A DNA stretch of 64,000 bases from Betaproteobacteria bacterium GR16-43 (GTDB taxonomy: Bacteria > Pseudomonadota > Gammaproteobacteria > Burkholderiales > Usitatibacteraceae), in contig CP019169.1 in NCBI GenBank assembly GCA_001953215.1, positions 3,410,001-3,474,000 of the forward strand, written 5' to 3'. The position numbers and the translations under genes were made by a program. Each line of letters opens with the position of its first letter. Position 1 is the first letter of the stretch. The notes under the pieces were generated by a model, which made no database searches, was not told where the DNA came from, and saw only the letters and a list, made by a program, of their open reading frames with translations. Below are positions 36,397 to 45,369 of the stretch, piece after piece.

Positions 36397-37002
36397 ATGA
36401 CCGCCACCCCTTTCCTCGAACCTGTCGCACTCCAATCTCCGCATGCCCTGCTCGTGCCGCTTTCGCTGGCCCACCACGACGACCTCGTCGCGGCGACCCG
36501 CGATGGCGAGCTCTGGAAGCTCTGGTACACGACGGTTCCATCACCCGAGGCGATGCGAGCCGATATCGAGCGCCGCATAGGGCTGCGCGAACACGGAACG
36601 CTGCTTCCGTTCGCCGTCGTGGATCCGGCCAGCGGCAAGGCCGTCGGCGTCACCAACTACATGAATGTGGATCCCGTCCACCGCCGGCTCGAAATCGGCG
36701 GCACCTGGTATCGCGCATCTTCGCAGCGCACGTCCCTCAACACCGGCTGCAAGCTCCTGCTGCTCGAACACGCGTTCGAGAAAAAGGATTGCATTGCCGT
36801 CGAGTTCCGTACGCACTTCATGAACCACCAGAGCCGGCGCGGAATCGAACGGCTGGGCGCCAAGCTGGACGGCGTGTTGCGAAGCCACATGCGCATGGCC
36901 AACGGCACGTTGCGGGACAGCTGCGTCTACAGCATCACCGCGGCGGAATGGCCGACTGTGAAAGCCCATCTCGCCTGGCAGCTCGCACGCCCGCGTTCCT
37001 GA
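36397..37002 (+). CDS. GNAT acetyltransferase, RimJ/RimL type
   Basis: A 201-residue N-acetyltransferase of the RimL-like group: LLVPLSLAHHDDLVAA near the start, LPFAVVDPASGKAVGVTNYMNVDP in the central sheet, RRLEIGGTWYRASSQRTSLNTGCKLLLLEHAF as the acetyl-CoA region and FRTHFMNHQSRRGIERLGAKLDGVLRSHM at the end, which is typical. Acceptor unknown. ATG 36397 is chosen over the GTG at 36310 because the upstream codons do not look coding. Confidence 0.8.
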   Translation: MTATPFLEPVALQSPHALLVPLSLAHHDDLVAATRDGELWKLWYTTVPSPEAMRADIERRIGLREHGTLLPFAVVDPASGKAVGVTNYMNVDPVHRRLEIGGTWYRASSQRTSLNTGCKLLLLEHAFEKKDCIAVEFRTHFMNHQSRRGIERLGAKLDGVLRSHMRMANGTLRDSCVYSITAAEWPTVKAHLAWQLARPRS

Positions 37003-37012
37003 CAGCTCAATG

Positions 37013-37040
37013 AAAAACGGGGCTCCCATTGGGAGCCCCG
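37013..37040 (-). terminator. Rho-independent terminator of the second TonB receptor gene
   Basis: CGGGGCTCCCA-(A/T)-TGGGAGCCCCG hairpin followed on the minus strand by TTTTT, 25 bases after the receptor stop. It lies between convergent genes and could work in both directions, but the T run fits the minus strand. Confidence 0.85.
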
Positions 37041-37064
37041 TCGAGGTGCTGCAGTCCGGGCTTC

Positions 37065-39845
37065 TTATTTGAACGCGTACTTGAGGCCCAGGTAGAACGT
37101 GCGACCGTGCGCGTCGGCGATCTGGGGATCGTAGCCGACCTGGAAGGTCTGGCCTTGAACCGATGCCGGCGGATCGCGATCGAGGATGTTGCGAACGCCT
37201 GCGGTGATGCCAAGGCCACGCCAGCCATCCCACGTGCCCTGCACGTCCCACACTTCGTAGCTGCCAACGCGACGCGCGCCGCCGTCGTCCTTGTAACCGA
37301 GGACGAACTGCTGGCCGATCGTGGCGCCCCACGCGCCGGACTTCCAGTTGGCCGAGACGTAATGGCGCCAACGCGGCACCGCGCCGTTCTCACCCTGGAA
37401 GCTGCCGACGTTGTCGATGTACTCGCCGTCGATCGCGTACTGGTAGCGGTAGCGGGCGATGTACGTGCCCTCGCCGCGCAGCGCGACCGTACCCCAGTCC
37501 TGCGCCGGGAAGCGCAGGGAGCCCGACAGGTCGACACCGGTGACGGTGTACTTGCCGAGGTTTTCCTGCACCTGCACGACGTACCGGATGCCGCAAGGGA
37601 CGTTGGCCGGGGTGGTTGCGCCAGGGAGATCGTTCGAGCAAGGGCCGTTCGGCGTCGCGCGGGTGCCGCGAACGAAGCGGCCACCGGCATTCAGCGGATC
37701 TGCCGCGGCCAGGACGTCGAACAGGCGCGTGTCGCTCAACGCGCCCAGCGAGTTGCGACGATGGATCGAGAAGAAATCAGCACCGAGAGACGAGTTCGTC
37801 GTCGGCTCGAGGATGACACCCAGGGTCCACTGCTTCGACTTCTCCGGCTGCAGCGCGGCGTTGCCGCCGAGCTGGTTCTGGAACTGCGCGTCGCACTCGA
37901 GGCCCTCGTTCACGTAGCCGCCGATCGGGGCGCTGTTCGGGCAGCGGATCGGGTCGCTGTGGACGTCGGCCGTGTTCGAGAAGAAGCGCGGCAGGTGGAT
38001 GTCAGCCAGCGTCGGGGCACGGAAGCCCGTGCTGTACGACGAACGGACCAGCACGTTCTTCGCAGGCGTCCAACGCAGGCCCACCTTCGGGTTCGTCGTG
38101 CTGCCGAAGTCGCTGTAGTCGTCGAAGCGCAGCGCGCCCGTGAGTTCCAGGTTCTTCAGGAGGGGAACGTTCACCTCGGCGAAGAACGCCTTCACGTCAC
38201 GGTCGGTGGCCCACGCCGGCTGGTTGCCGCCGCCGCCGAGCACGTCACCCGACGAAAGAACCGCAGCCGGCTTGTCGTCGATCTCTTCCTTGCGATAGTC
38301 GAAGCCCACGGCCAGCGAGAACGCGCCGTTGGCCATCTCGAACAGGTCCTTGGAAATGCGGCCGTCGAAACCGGTGGTCTTGGATTCGGAGGCACGCACT
38401 TCCTGCAGGATCTTCGCGGAGTTGAGCAGCGCCTGGCCTGCCGCATCCTGCGGGTTGCCCGAGAACACGTCGATGTTGCCGGTGCGGATCGCGGCGTTCA
38501 GCACCGATTCCTTCATCCAGCCATCGATGTAGTTGTCGGAACCCTTGGAGGTCGCACGCGTGAAGGCCGTGTTGTAGTCCCAGCCCAGCAGCACGCCTTG
38601 CAGGCCGGCGACCAGGCGATCTTCCTCGGACTCCGCACGGTTCGTGCGCAGGCCCGCCTGCTTGCCACGCCAGGCGAGCGTGAGGTTGCCCGTCGGGGTG
38701 ATCGTGGCACCGTTGGCGGCCACGAAAGGAGCCGGGTAGTAGCGGCCGCCCGCCGGGTAGACGAAGGGACCGTTGCCGACGAAGTCGTTGATCGGCGTCT
38801 CGGACGAGGCGAACGTGACCTCGTTCTTCACCCAGTGGTATTCGAGGAAGGCCTGGTGGTCGTTGGCGAACTGCCATGCGCCACGCGTGAACACGCCCTT
38901 GCGCTCGGCCGGCGGGAAGATGTCCAGGACCGACGTGAAGTCATAGCGGCAGGTGTTCTGCAGCGGGGCCGGTGCACCGGTGGCCGCGTTGACCTGGAAG
39001 GAGCCCGCGCTCGGGATGCAACCGTTGCGCGCGGTCAGGTTGAACGTGCCCACACCGGAGATCGTGAAGTTCGCCGGGAACACGTTGCCGGAGGTCCGGG
39101 CGAAACCGAGGTCCGGACGGATGGCGGTGCCGGCGAAGTCCTTGCGCTGGCTGGCCTTGAGGGGCGTGTCCTTCTGGTAGTCGAGCGCGAGCAGCACGTT
39201 GAAGCGCTGCTTGTTGATGTCGCCGAAACCGACCACGCCGGAGTACTTGCGGGTGTTGCCGCCACCCTGGTCCGTCATCGTGCCGTAGGCGCTGAGTTCC
39301 AGGCCCGTGTAGTCCTTGCGCAGGATGAAGTTGATCACGCCGCCGATGGCGTCCGTGCCGTAGATGGCGGAGGCGCCGTCCTTCAGCACTTCGACGCGCT
39401 CGACCGCGGCCAGCGGGATCTGGTTCAGGTTGACCGTGCCGCCGCCCGACGAGTTGAAGGCGTAGTTCGAGAGGCGACGACCGTTGAGGAGGATGAGGGT
39501 GTTCGTGTTGCCGAGACCGCGCAGCGAGACCGCCGAGAGGCCCGGGGTGCCGGAGTCGCCGACGCCCTTGGAGATGTTGTAACCACCGGCGTTGGTCGCC
39601 GAGACCTTGTCCAGCAGCTCGGCAGCCGTGGTGACGCCGGACTTCTGGATGTCGTCACGCGAAATGACGGTGACCGGAAGCGCGGATTCCCCTTCGATGC
39701 GCTTGATGTTCGAACCGGTGACTTCGATCTTTTCAACTTTCTGGGTTTGCTGGGCGTAGGCCGGTACGGCCAGCAGGGTCGTGGCGGCTCCCGCACCCAG
39801 GGCGCGGAGGACTGCCAGCGAGACGGCTCTTGCTTTGACGTTCAT
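37065..39845 (-). CDS. TonB-dependent outer-membrane receptor
   Basis: A 926-residue TonB-dependent receptor. After the signal peptide (ending VPAYAQQ) comes the TonB box region (VEKIEVTGSNIKRIEGES), a plug domain (about 55-165; LRGLGNTNTLILLNGRRLSNYAF and VEVLKDGASAIYGTDAIGGVINFI) and a long barrel ending KYAFK, the expected terminal aromatic. The size and the GSNIKR start fit receptors of the Oar/IroN-like large group often used for sugars, peptides or other nutrients; the ligand is not indicated. It stands alone with its own terminator. Confidence 0.88.
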   Translation of the reverse strand: MNVKARAVSLAVLRALGAGAATTLLAVPAYAQQTQKVEKIEVTGSNIKRIEGESALPVTVISRDDIQKSGVTTAAELLDKVSATNAGGYNISKGVGDSGTPGLSAVSLRGLGNTNTLILLNGRRLSNYAFNSSGGGTVNLNQIPLAAVERVEVLKDGASAIYGTDAIGGVINFILRKDYTGLELSAYGTMTDQGGGNTRKYSGVVGFGDINKQRFNVLLALDYQKDTPLKASQRKDFAGTAIRPDLGFARTSGNVFPANFTISGVGTFNLTARNGCIPSAGSFQVNAATGAPAPLQNTCRYDFTSVLDIFPPAERKGVFTRGAWQFANDHQAFLEYHWVKNEVTFASSETPINDFVGNGPFVYPAGGRYYPAPFVAANGATITPTGNLTLAWRGKQAGLRTNRAESEEDRLVAGLQGVLLGWDYNTAFTRATSKGSDNYIDGWMKESVLNAAIRTGNIDVFSGNPQDAAGQALLNSAKILQEVRASESKTTGFDGRISKDLFEMANGAFSLAVGFDYRKEEIDDKPAAVLSSGDVLGGGGNQPAWATDRDVKAFFAEVNVPLLKNLELTGALRFDDYSDFGSTTNPKVGLRWTPAKNVLVRSSYSTGFRAPTLADIHLPRFFSNTADVHSDPIRCPNSAPIGGYVNEGLECDAQFQNQLGGNAALQPEKSKQWTLGVILEPTTNSSLGADFFSIHRRNSLGALSDTRLFDVLAAADPLNAGGRFVRGTRATPNGPCSNDLPGATTPANVPCGIRYVVQVQENLGKYTVTGVDLSGSLRFPAQDWGTVALRGEGTYIARYRYQYAIDGEYIDNVGSFQGENGAVPRWRHYVSANWKSGAWGATIGQQFVLGYKDDGGARRVGSYEVWDVQGTWDGWRGLGITAGVRNILDRDPPASVQGQTFQVGYDPQIADAHGRTFYLGLKYAFK

Positions 39846-39984
39846 GGGAAATAACCTTTCTTTTATAGAGCGTGCCGAACGTTAATGAACCGTGTGATAA
39901 CGCGTCAACGAATTCACCAAATATGTCATCGACAGGTTGCAGTTCAGCAACGCATAGCAGGCGTGGCGATTAGTTTACTGCAAA

Positions 39985-40452
39985 TTATTTGGAAAAACGA
40001 CGGTCTCTTGATACAGGCCGTGACGTTGTGGTAACGGAATCGACAAGGTCCTGATGCAAATCGCGCAGCACGCGTTCCGTAGCCGCGATGAGGTCCGCCA
40101 GGCGGCGTGCGCGCAGGCGGAGCGCCTGCTGCACGGACCCCTGTCCCTGGCGCAATTCGGACAAACGCACGATTCGTTCGCGCGAATGCTCGAGCTGCCA
40201 TTTGCGGAATTCGGTGGGGCTCACGCCGACGCTGCGGGCGGCCTCATGGGCGGAAGACACCCCCGCCCTCACGCGCTCCAGCGCGAGCAACCGGTCCCCG
40301 AGATGGACGAAACGCGCCGGGACTTCGGTCTTCGCCTTCGACTTCTTCGCCTTGCGTCTTGGCGCTTCAGGCTTTCGAACGCGCTTCGGCGCGGCCTTCT
40401 TCGCCGCGCGCTTCGACTTCCTGGCGGGCCTCGCCTCAGCTTTCCGGGTCAT
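39985..40452 (-). CDS. Lysine-rich HTH protein downstream of IS3 OrfA-like gene
   Basis: A 155-residue protein. Residues 1-45 are an H1-histone-like lysine/alanine/proline tail (KSKRAAKKAAPKRVRKPEAP); then comes a helix-turn-helix-like segment (SSAHEAARSVGVSPTEFRKWQLEH) and a helical C-terminus. It overlaps the preceding gene by 17 bases. It is not a DDE transposase. It may be a DNA-binding protein derived from a transposase HTH; I give no function. Confidence 0.55.
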   Translation of the reverse strand: MTRKAEARPARKSKRAAKKAAPKRVRKPEAPRRKAKKSKAKTEVPARFVHLGDRLLALERVRAGVSSAHEAARSVGVSPTEFRKWQLEHSRERIVRLSELRQGQGSVQQALRLRARRLADLIAATERVLRDLHQDLVDSVTTTSRPVSRDRRFSK

Positions 40453-40792
40453 CGTCCGACTTCCCGAGGCGCTCGCGCAGCAGCGCGACTTCGAGCGTGC
40501 GCTTGCCGAGCAGGCGCTCGAGGTTGCGAACCTGGAGCTGGAGATCCTCGATCTCCTTCGCCACCGAGCCGCGCGACTCGACGACGGTGAGGTCGGTCTG
40601 CGCGAGTTCGCCGTAGGCCTTGCGCCAGTAGTAGAGGACATTCACGGCGATGCCGTGCCGGCGCGCCACGTGCGCGGCGGTCATGCCCGGCACGTGGGAC
40701 TCCCGCACGATCGCGATCTTCTCGCTCAACGAGAAGCGACGCTGCATCTTGCGTCTCGTGGGGCGTTCGGGGGGCGTTTCGAAGTCGGACAT
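40436..40792 (-). CDS. Transposase OrfA-like HTH protein (IS3 type), probably domesticated
   Basis: A 118-residue protein with an IS3-type HTH (RRFSLSEKIAIVRESHVPGM, then TAAHVARRHGIAVNVLYYWRKAYGEL) and a leucine-zipper-like coiled coil (EIEDLQLQVRNLERLLGKR), the layout of IS3/IS911 OrfA. No OrfB with DDE motif follows and I see no terminal inverted repeats. It lies 27 bases downstream of dnaE2 in the same direction, so it may be transcribed with the SOS cassette. Confidence 0.65.
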   Translation of the reverse strand: MSDFETPPERPTRRKMQRRFSLSEKIAIVRESHVPGMTAAHVARRHGIAVNVLYYWRKAYGELAQTDLTVVESRGSVAKEIEDLQLQVRNLERLLGKRTLEVALLRERLGKSDDDPES

Positions 40793-40819
40793 CGGCGGGC
40801 TTTCGATCGTGCCCGGATG

Positions 40820-43800
40820 TTAATGGAAGTCGTGGCTCTCGGTCTTGAGCGCCCCGAGCATCGCGCTGAGGTCGGTGAAGTCCTCTGCGACGATGTGCAC
40901 GACGATCCCCTGCTTCTGCACGCGGCCCGAGACGCCGAGCAGGCGCGAGCCCAGCAGGGGTTTGCGCTGGCGATCGGCGAGGTCTTTCCAGACCACGAGG
41001 TTCACGTAACCGGTCTCGTCTTCCAGCGTGACGAACATCACGCCGCTCGCCGTCGCGGGGCGCTGGCGGCAGGTGACGATCCCCGAGGTTCGGATGAACT
41101 GCCCGTTCCTCGCATTCGCCACGTCTTCGGCGCTGTGCAGCTTCATGCGCTTCAGGCGGGGGCGCAGCAGCGCGAGCGGGTGGCGGCGGAGCGTGAGCCC
41201 CAAGGCTTCGTAGTCCGCGACGATCTCCTGGCCCTCGGTCTTGGGTTCGAAACGGGCCGGTTCCGTTTCGGTGCCGGCGGGCATGACGATCGGGGCCGCG
41301 GGCTCGGCCGCCAGCGTCTCCCAGAGCGACTCCCGCCGGCGGCCGGCCAGATTCACCAGGGCATCGGCACGCGCCAGGGCGGTCAGGTCCAGCCGGGTCA
41401 GGTTCGCCCTTCGACTGAGATCCTCAACGCAGTCAAATTCGCTTAATTCTCGTGCCATTACGATAGATTTCGAAGACTCCACTTTAAGTCCTGAAATGCG
41501 ATCCAGGCCCAACCGAACCGCCGGTTTCCCATCCGCCGCCGGCTCCAAAGTGCTTTCCACCTGGCTCACCAGGACATCCACGGGACGGACTTCGACGCCA
41601 TGCCGCCGGGCGTCCTGGATGAGCTGGGAGGGTGAGTAGAAGCCCAGGGGCTGGCTGTTCAGGAGCGCCGCGGCGAAGGCTGCCGGCTCGTAGTGCTTGA
41701 GCCAGCTCGAAACGTAGACCAGGAGCGCGAAGCTCGCGGCGTGCGATTCCGGGAAGCCGTACTCGCCGAAGCCCTGGATCTGGCGGTAGATCTGCTCGGC
41801 GAAGGTCTGGGTGTAGCCCCGCGAGAGCATCCCCTGCACCAGTTTCTCCCGAAACGGCTCGATGCCTCCTCGCCGCTTCCACGAAGCCATGGCGCGGCGC
41901 AGCTGGTCCGCTTCGCCGGGCGTGAAGCCCGCGGCCACGACGGCGAGCTGCATCACCTGCTCCTGGAAGATCGAGACGCCGAGGGTGCGCTGGAGCACGG
42001 CTTCCACCTCGGGGTTGGCATAAGTCGCCTTCTCGGTACCCTCCCGGCGCCGCAGGTAGGGATGCACCATGCCGCCCATGATCGGACCCGGGCGCACGAT
42101 CGCCACCTCGATCACGAGGTCGTAGAACTTCACCGGCTTCAGGCGCGGCAGCATCGACATCTGCGCGCGCGACTCGATCTGGAAGACGCCGATCGTGTCG
42201 GCACGCTGGATCATCTCGTAGACCTGCGGATCGTCGCCGCTCGCGTTGATCTCCTGGATCGTGAGCTCCCGGCCGCTGTGAGCCTTCACGAAATCGAGCG
42301 CCCGGCGGATGCACGAGAGCATCCCCAGGCCCAGCACGTCGACCTTCAGCAATCCGAGGGACTCGAGGTCGTCCTTGTCCCACTGGATGACCGTGCGTTC
42401 CTTCATCGAGGCGTTCTCCACGGGCACCAGCCGGGAGAGCCGGCGGTTGTCGATCACGAAGCCGCCGGGGTGCTGCGAAAGGTGCCGGGGAAACCCGACC
42501 AGCTCCTGCGTGAGCTCGAGCACCATCTTCACGACGCGATTGGAGAGGTCGAAGCCGGCGTCCGCGAGGCGTTTCTTCATCGCCTCGCTGTCGTCCCACC
42601 AGGACATCGACTTCGAGAGGAGGTCGACCTGGTCGAGCGACAGGCCCAGGGCCTTGCCGACGTCGCGCAGCGCGCTCCGTGGCTGGTAGGTGATGACGAC
42701 GGCCGCGAGGGCGGCGCGTTCCCGCCCATACTTGTCGTAGATGTACTGGATGACCTCCTCGCGCCGCTGGTGCTCGAAGTCGACGTCGATGTCGGGCGGC
42801 TCGTTGCGTTCCTTCGAGATGAAGCGCTCGAAGAGCACCGCCATCTTGCCCGGATCGACTTCGGTGATGCCAAGGCAGTAGCAGACCGCGGAGTTGGCGG
42901 CCGAGCCCCGGCCCTGGCAGAGGATGTCCTTCCCGCGCGCGAAGTTCACGATGTCGTTCACGGTGAGGAAGAACGGCTCGTAGCCCATCTCGCCGATCAG
43001 CTTCAGCTCGTGGTCGACGGTGGCCACGACGCTTTCCTTGGCCCCCTCGGGATAGCGGCGCGCGAGGCCTTCGAGGGTCAGCTTGCGAAGCCAGGTGGCG
43101 GGCGTCTCTCCGGCGGGGACCAGCTCCTCGGGGTATTCATAGCGGATCTCGTCGAGGGAAAAGGTGCAGCGGCTCGCGAGGTCTAGCGTGGCGGCGAGCA
43201 GGCGCGCGGGCAGCAGGTTGGCGAGCCGTCCGATGGGCCGCAGGTAGCGCTCGGCATTCGGCTGCAGTTCGCGGCCGGTTTCCGCGAGCGGGCGGCGCAG
43301 GCGAATGGCGGTCATCACGTCCTGCAGGCGCTTGCGCGAGCGCAGGTGCATGTGCACGTCGCCGGCGGCCAGGGCCTTCAGGCCAGTCCTTGCCGCGATC
43401 GACTCGAGAAGGCCGAGCCTCGCCTCGTCGTCGGAATCCCGCGTGAGTTCGATCGCGGCCCAGGCTTCGCCGAAGTGCCCCGAGATCCATCGGGCCTCGG
43501 CTTCCTCGGGCACTTCGCCGGGAAGCCAGACCGCGAACAAGCCGCGCGGGCTGGTCGGCACATCGCTTCGCGCCAATCGGTATTCGCCCTTGCTCGCGGC
43601 GCGCCGGGCTTTCGTGATGAGCTCGCACAACCCCTCGTATCCCTCGAGGGTCGCGGCGAGCAGCACGAAGCGAAGCCCGTCCTCGAGGCGGAATTCGGAG
43701 CCCACGATCAGCTTGAGCCTGGCCTGCTTCGCGGCAACGTGCGCCCGTACCACGCCCGAGACCGAGCACTCATCGGTGACGGCGAGCGCCGAGTAGCCCA

Positions 43801-43897
43801 GCTCGACAGCCCGGTGCACGAGCTCTTCCGGATCCGAAGCCCCGCGCAGGAATGTGTAGTTGGTAAGGCAATGCAGCTCGGCGTATCCGGGAATCAT
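40820..43897 (-). CDS. dnaE2: Error-prone DNA polymerase DnaE2
   Basis: A 1025-residue C-family polymerase of the DnaE2/ImuC group, acting in damage-induced mutagenesis with ImuA and ImuB. It begins with the PHP domain (YAELHCLTNYTFLRGASDPEEL) and has the polymerase active-site segments QGRGSAANSAVCYCLGIT and EPPDIDVDFEHQRREEVIQYIY (catalytic aspartates), followed by tandem HhH and an OB fold (EDETGYVNLVVWKDL). ATG 43897 overlaps the imuB stop (ATGA). Full length for the family. Confidence 0.95.
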   Translation of the reverse strand: MIPGYAELHCLTNYTFLRGASDPEELVHRAVELGYSALAVTDECSVSGVVRAHVAAKQARLKLIVGSEFRLEDGLRFVLLAATLEGYEGLCELITKARRAASKGEYRLARSDVPTSPRGLFAVWLPGEVPEEAEARWISGHFGEAWAAIELTRDSDDEARLGLLESIAARTGLKALAAGDVHMHLRSRKRLQDVMTAIRLRRPLAETGRELQPNAERYLRPIGRLANLLPARLLAATLDLASRCTFSLDEIRYEYPEELVPAGETPATWLRKLTLEGLARRYPEGAKESVVATVDHELKLIGEMGYEPFFLTVNDIVNFARGKDILCQGRGSAANSAVCYCLGITEVDPGKMAVLFERFISKERNEPPDIDVDFEHQRREEVIQYIYDKYGRERAALAAVVITYQPRSALRDVGKALGLSLDQVDLLSKSMSWWDDSEAMKKRLADAGFDLSNRVVKMVLELTQELVGFPRHLSQHPGGFVIDNRRLSRLVPVENASMKERTVIQWDKDDLESLGLLKVDVLGLGMLSCIRRALDFVKAHSGRELTIQEINASGDDPQVYEMIQRADTIGVFQIESRAQMSMLPRLKPVKFYDLVIEVAIVRPGPIMGGMVHPYLRRREGTEKATYANPEVEAVLQRTLGVSIFQEQVMQLAVVAAGFTPGEADQLRRAMASWKRRGGIEPFREKLVQGMLSRGYTQTFAEQIYRQIQGFGEYGFPESHAASFALLVYVSSWLKHYEPAAFAAALLNSQPLGFYSPSQLIQDARRHGVEVRPVDVLVSQVESTLEPAADGKPAVRLGLDRISGLKVESSKSIVMARELSEFDCVEDLSRRANLTRLDLTALARADALVNLAGRRRESLWETLAAEPAAPIVMPAGTETEPARFEPKTEGQEIVADYEALGLTLRRHPLALLRPRLKRMKLHSAEDVANARNGQFIRTSGIVTCRQRPATASGVMFVTLEDETGYVNLVVWKDLADRQRKPLLGSRLLGVSGRVQKQGIVVHIVAEDFTDLSAMLGALKTESHDFH

Positions 43898-45369
43898 GCG
43901 AACACTCCATGCAGGTACCAGCACTTCGGATCGTGGTGCTCGCGATAGACCCAGAATCGCTCGCCCCCGGGGTTCGCGGCCACGAAGTAGTCCCGCGCCA
44001 CCGGCTCTCCATCCCACCAGCCGGCTTCGATGCGCTCAGGACCCGCGATGAAATCGAGCCGGCCCTGGTGCAAGGGCATGCCGTCCTCGCTGACCAGCTT
44101 CTGCGGCCGATGCAGCAGCCAGAGCGGGCGCGCTCCGAAATGCGGCTTAGGGGTCAGACCCCTAAGCCTTTGGGTTGGAGGCTTAGGGGTCTGACCCCTT
44201 CCCTGGTTCCATCCGTGCTCGGGACGATGGTCATCGGACAGCGCGATGCCGAACACGCGCTCGCGGCCGATGCGGGCGGAAAGGCGCTGCAGGAGGCGTT
44301 CGCTTCCGAGGGTTTGCTCCTCGCGACCCGGCAACCACGTGGCGGCGCGCGGGGTGTAGTCGAGCAAGGCTTCGGCACGCAGGTCGATCACCAGCGTGGG
44401 TGCGGCGAGTTGCGCGCGGCCGAGGCGCTCGCGGGCCAGTGCGAGGATGAAATCCGCCTCGCGCTCGGGAGATGCGAAGGCGAGTTCGATTCGCGTGCTC
44501 TTGCTGCGCACCGGTTCGAGCGTGAGCGTGAGTTGCTGCACGCCCGCTCCGCGCCCTCGGAGGAAGCCTTCCATCTGCGACAGCAGCCTGCGCAGCGGAA
44601 ACAGCAAGGCTTGCGTCGACTCGACTTCGGACGCCAGTTCCAGGCGCACGTGGAACGTGGGGGGTGGCACGTAGGGCGCGCGGGGATCGGGCATCCGGCC
44701 GGTGAGGCGATCGAGATCCGCCATCACTTCGGGGCCGAAACGCCGGGCGAGGCCCTCGCGCGGCAACGCGAGGATGTCCTTGAAGCGAAGGATTCCGAGG
44801 TCCGCCAACAGGGCCAGCGTGCGTTGCGGCCAATCGAGCAAAAAAAGCGGGAGCCCGGCGATGCGCCCGCCGAGCTCCCCGATGGCAACACAACTGCGAA
44901 CTCCGATGCCCTGCGCTTCCGCGCGGGCGAACAAGCGAGCGGCCATCGGCGTGGGGGCAATGCCGATCGTCGCGCGGTATCCCAGCTCGTGCATCCCGTT
45001 ACGAAGGGCCGCCGTGAGCCTTGCGTGCCCGCCGAAGAGCCGCAGGCTCGCTTCCACTTCGAGCGCGACGCCCTGTCCATCCACGCTCACGGCTGGCGTG
45101 TATTGCACGCACCATGCGGCGAGTTGCTCCAACGCCTCTTGTTCGACGGCCACATCCCGCAAAAGCACGTGCAAATTCCCGCACAAGACCTTCGCCGAAG
45201 CGATGGCCTGGCCTACTCGCACCCCTGCCTCGCACGCGGCCGCGTTGGCACACGCGACCACGGGGCGCTGCGCAGGGCCCTCAGCGATGGCCCGCGGCGA
45301 GGGCGAGGGACACCCTCGCTCGGCGAGCTGGAGCGGGAGCGAGGGCAGTTCGAGGGCGATCCACAGCAT
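43894..45369 (-). CDS. imuB: ImuB, Y-family polymerase-like mutasome protein
   Basis: A 491-residue Y-family polymerase homologue (MLWIALELPSLPLQLAERG start), which in this group serves as a scaffold joining the beta clamp, ImuA and DnaE2 rather than as an active polymerase. The little-finger region lies around 230-350. At 44144-44200 the coding sequence holds two copies of a GGCTTAGGGGTC palindrome that translate into a stretch of about 20 residues (GRGQTPKPPTQRLRGLTPKP) without breaking the frame. The start overlaps imuA by 89 bases. Confidence 0.9.
   Translation of the reverse strand: MLWIALELPSLPLQLAERGCPSPSPRAIAEGPAQRPVVACANAAACEAGVRVGQAIASAKVLCGNLHVLLRDVAVEQEALEQLAAWCVQYTPAVSVDGQGVALEVEASLRLFGGHARLTAALRNGMHELGYRATIGIAPTPMAARLFARAEAQGIGVRSCVAIGELGGRIAGLPLFLLDWPQRTLALLADLGILRFKDILALPREGLARRFGPEVMADLDRLTGRMPDPRAPYVPPPTFHVRLELASEVESTQALLFPLRRLLSQMEGFLRGRGAGVQQLTLTLEPVRSKSTRIELAFASPEREADFILALARERLGRAQLAAPTLVIDLRAEALLDYTPRAATWLPGREEQTLGSERLLQRLSARIGRERVFGIALSDDHRPEHGWNQGRGQTPKPPTQRLRGLTPKPHFGARPLWLLHRPQKLVSEDGMPLHQGRLDFIAGPERIEAGWWDGEPVARDYFVAANPGGERFWVYREHHDPKCWYLHGVFA
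44144..44200. repeat. Pair of GGCTTAGGGGTC palindromes inside imuB
   Basis: First copy at 44144-44168 is a perfect 12-base-arm palindrome with a single central base; the second at 44180-44200 repeats it in the opposite sense (central CAG versus CTG). They are 11 bases apart. This is the layout of REP/BIME-type intergenic elements, here within a coding sequence and read through in frame. Confidence 0.75.

Noticed and set aside
39985-40792. Intact insertion sequence
   Set aside because: No DDE transposase gene, no inverted repeats and no target duplication seen.
44144-44200. Transcription terminator inside imuB
   Set aside because: The palindromes lack a T run on either strand and the frame continues; better explained as an inserted repeat.
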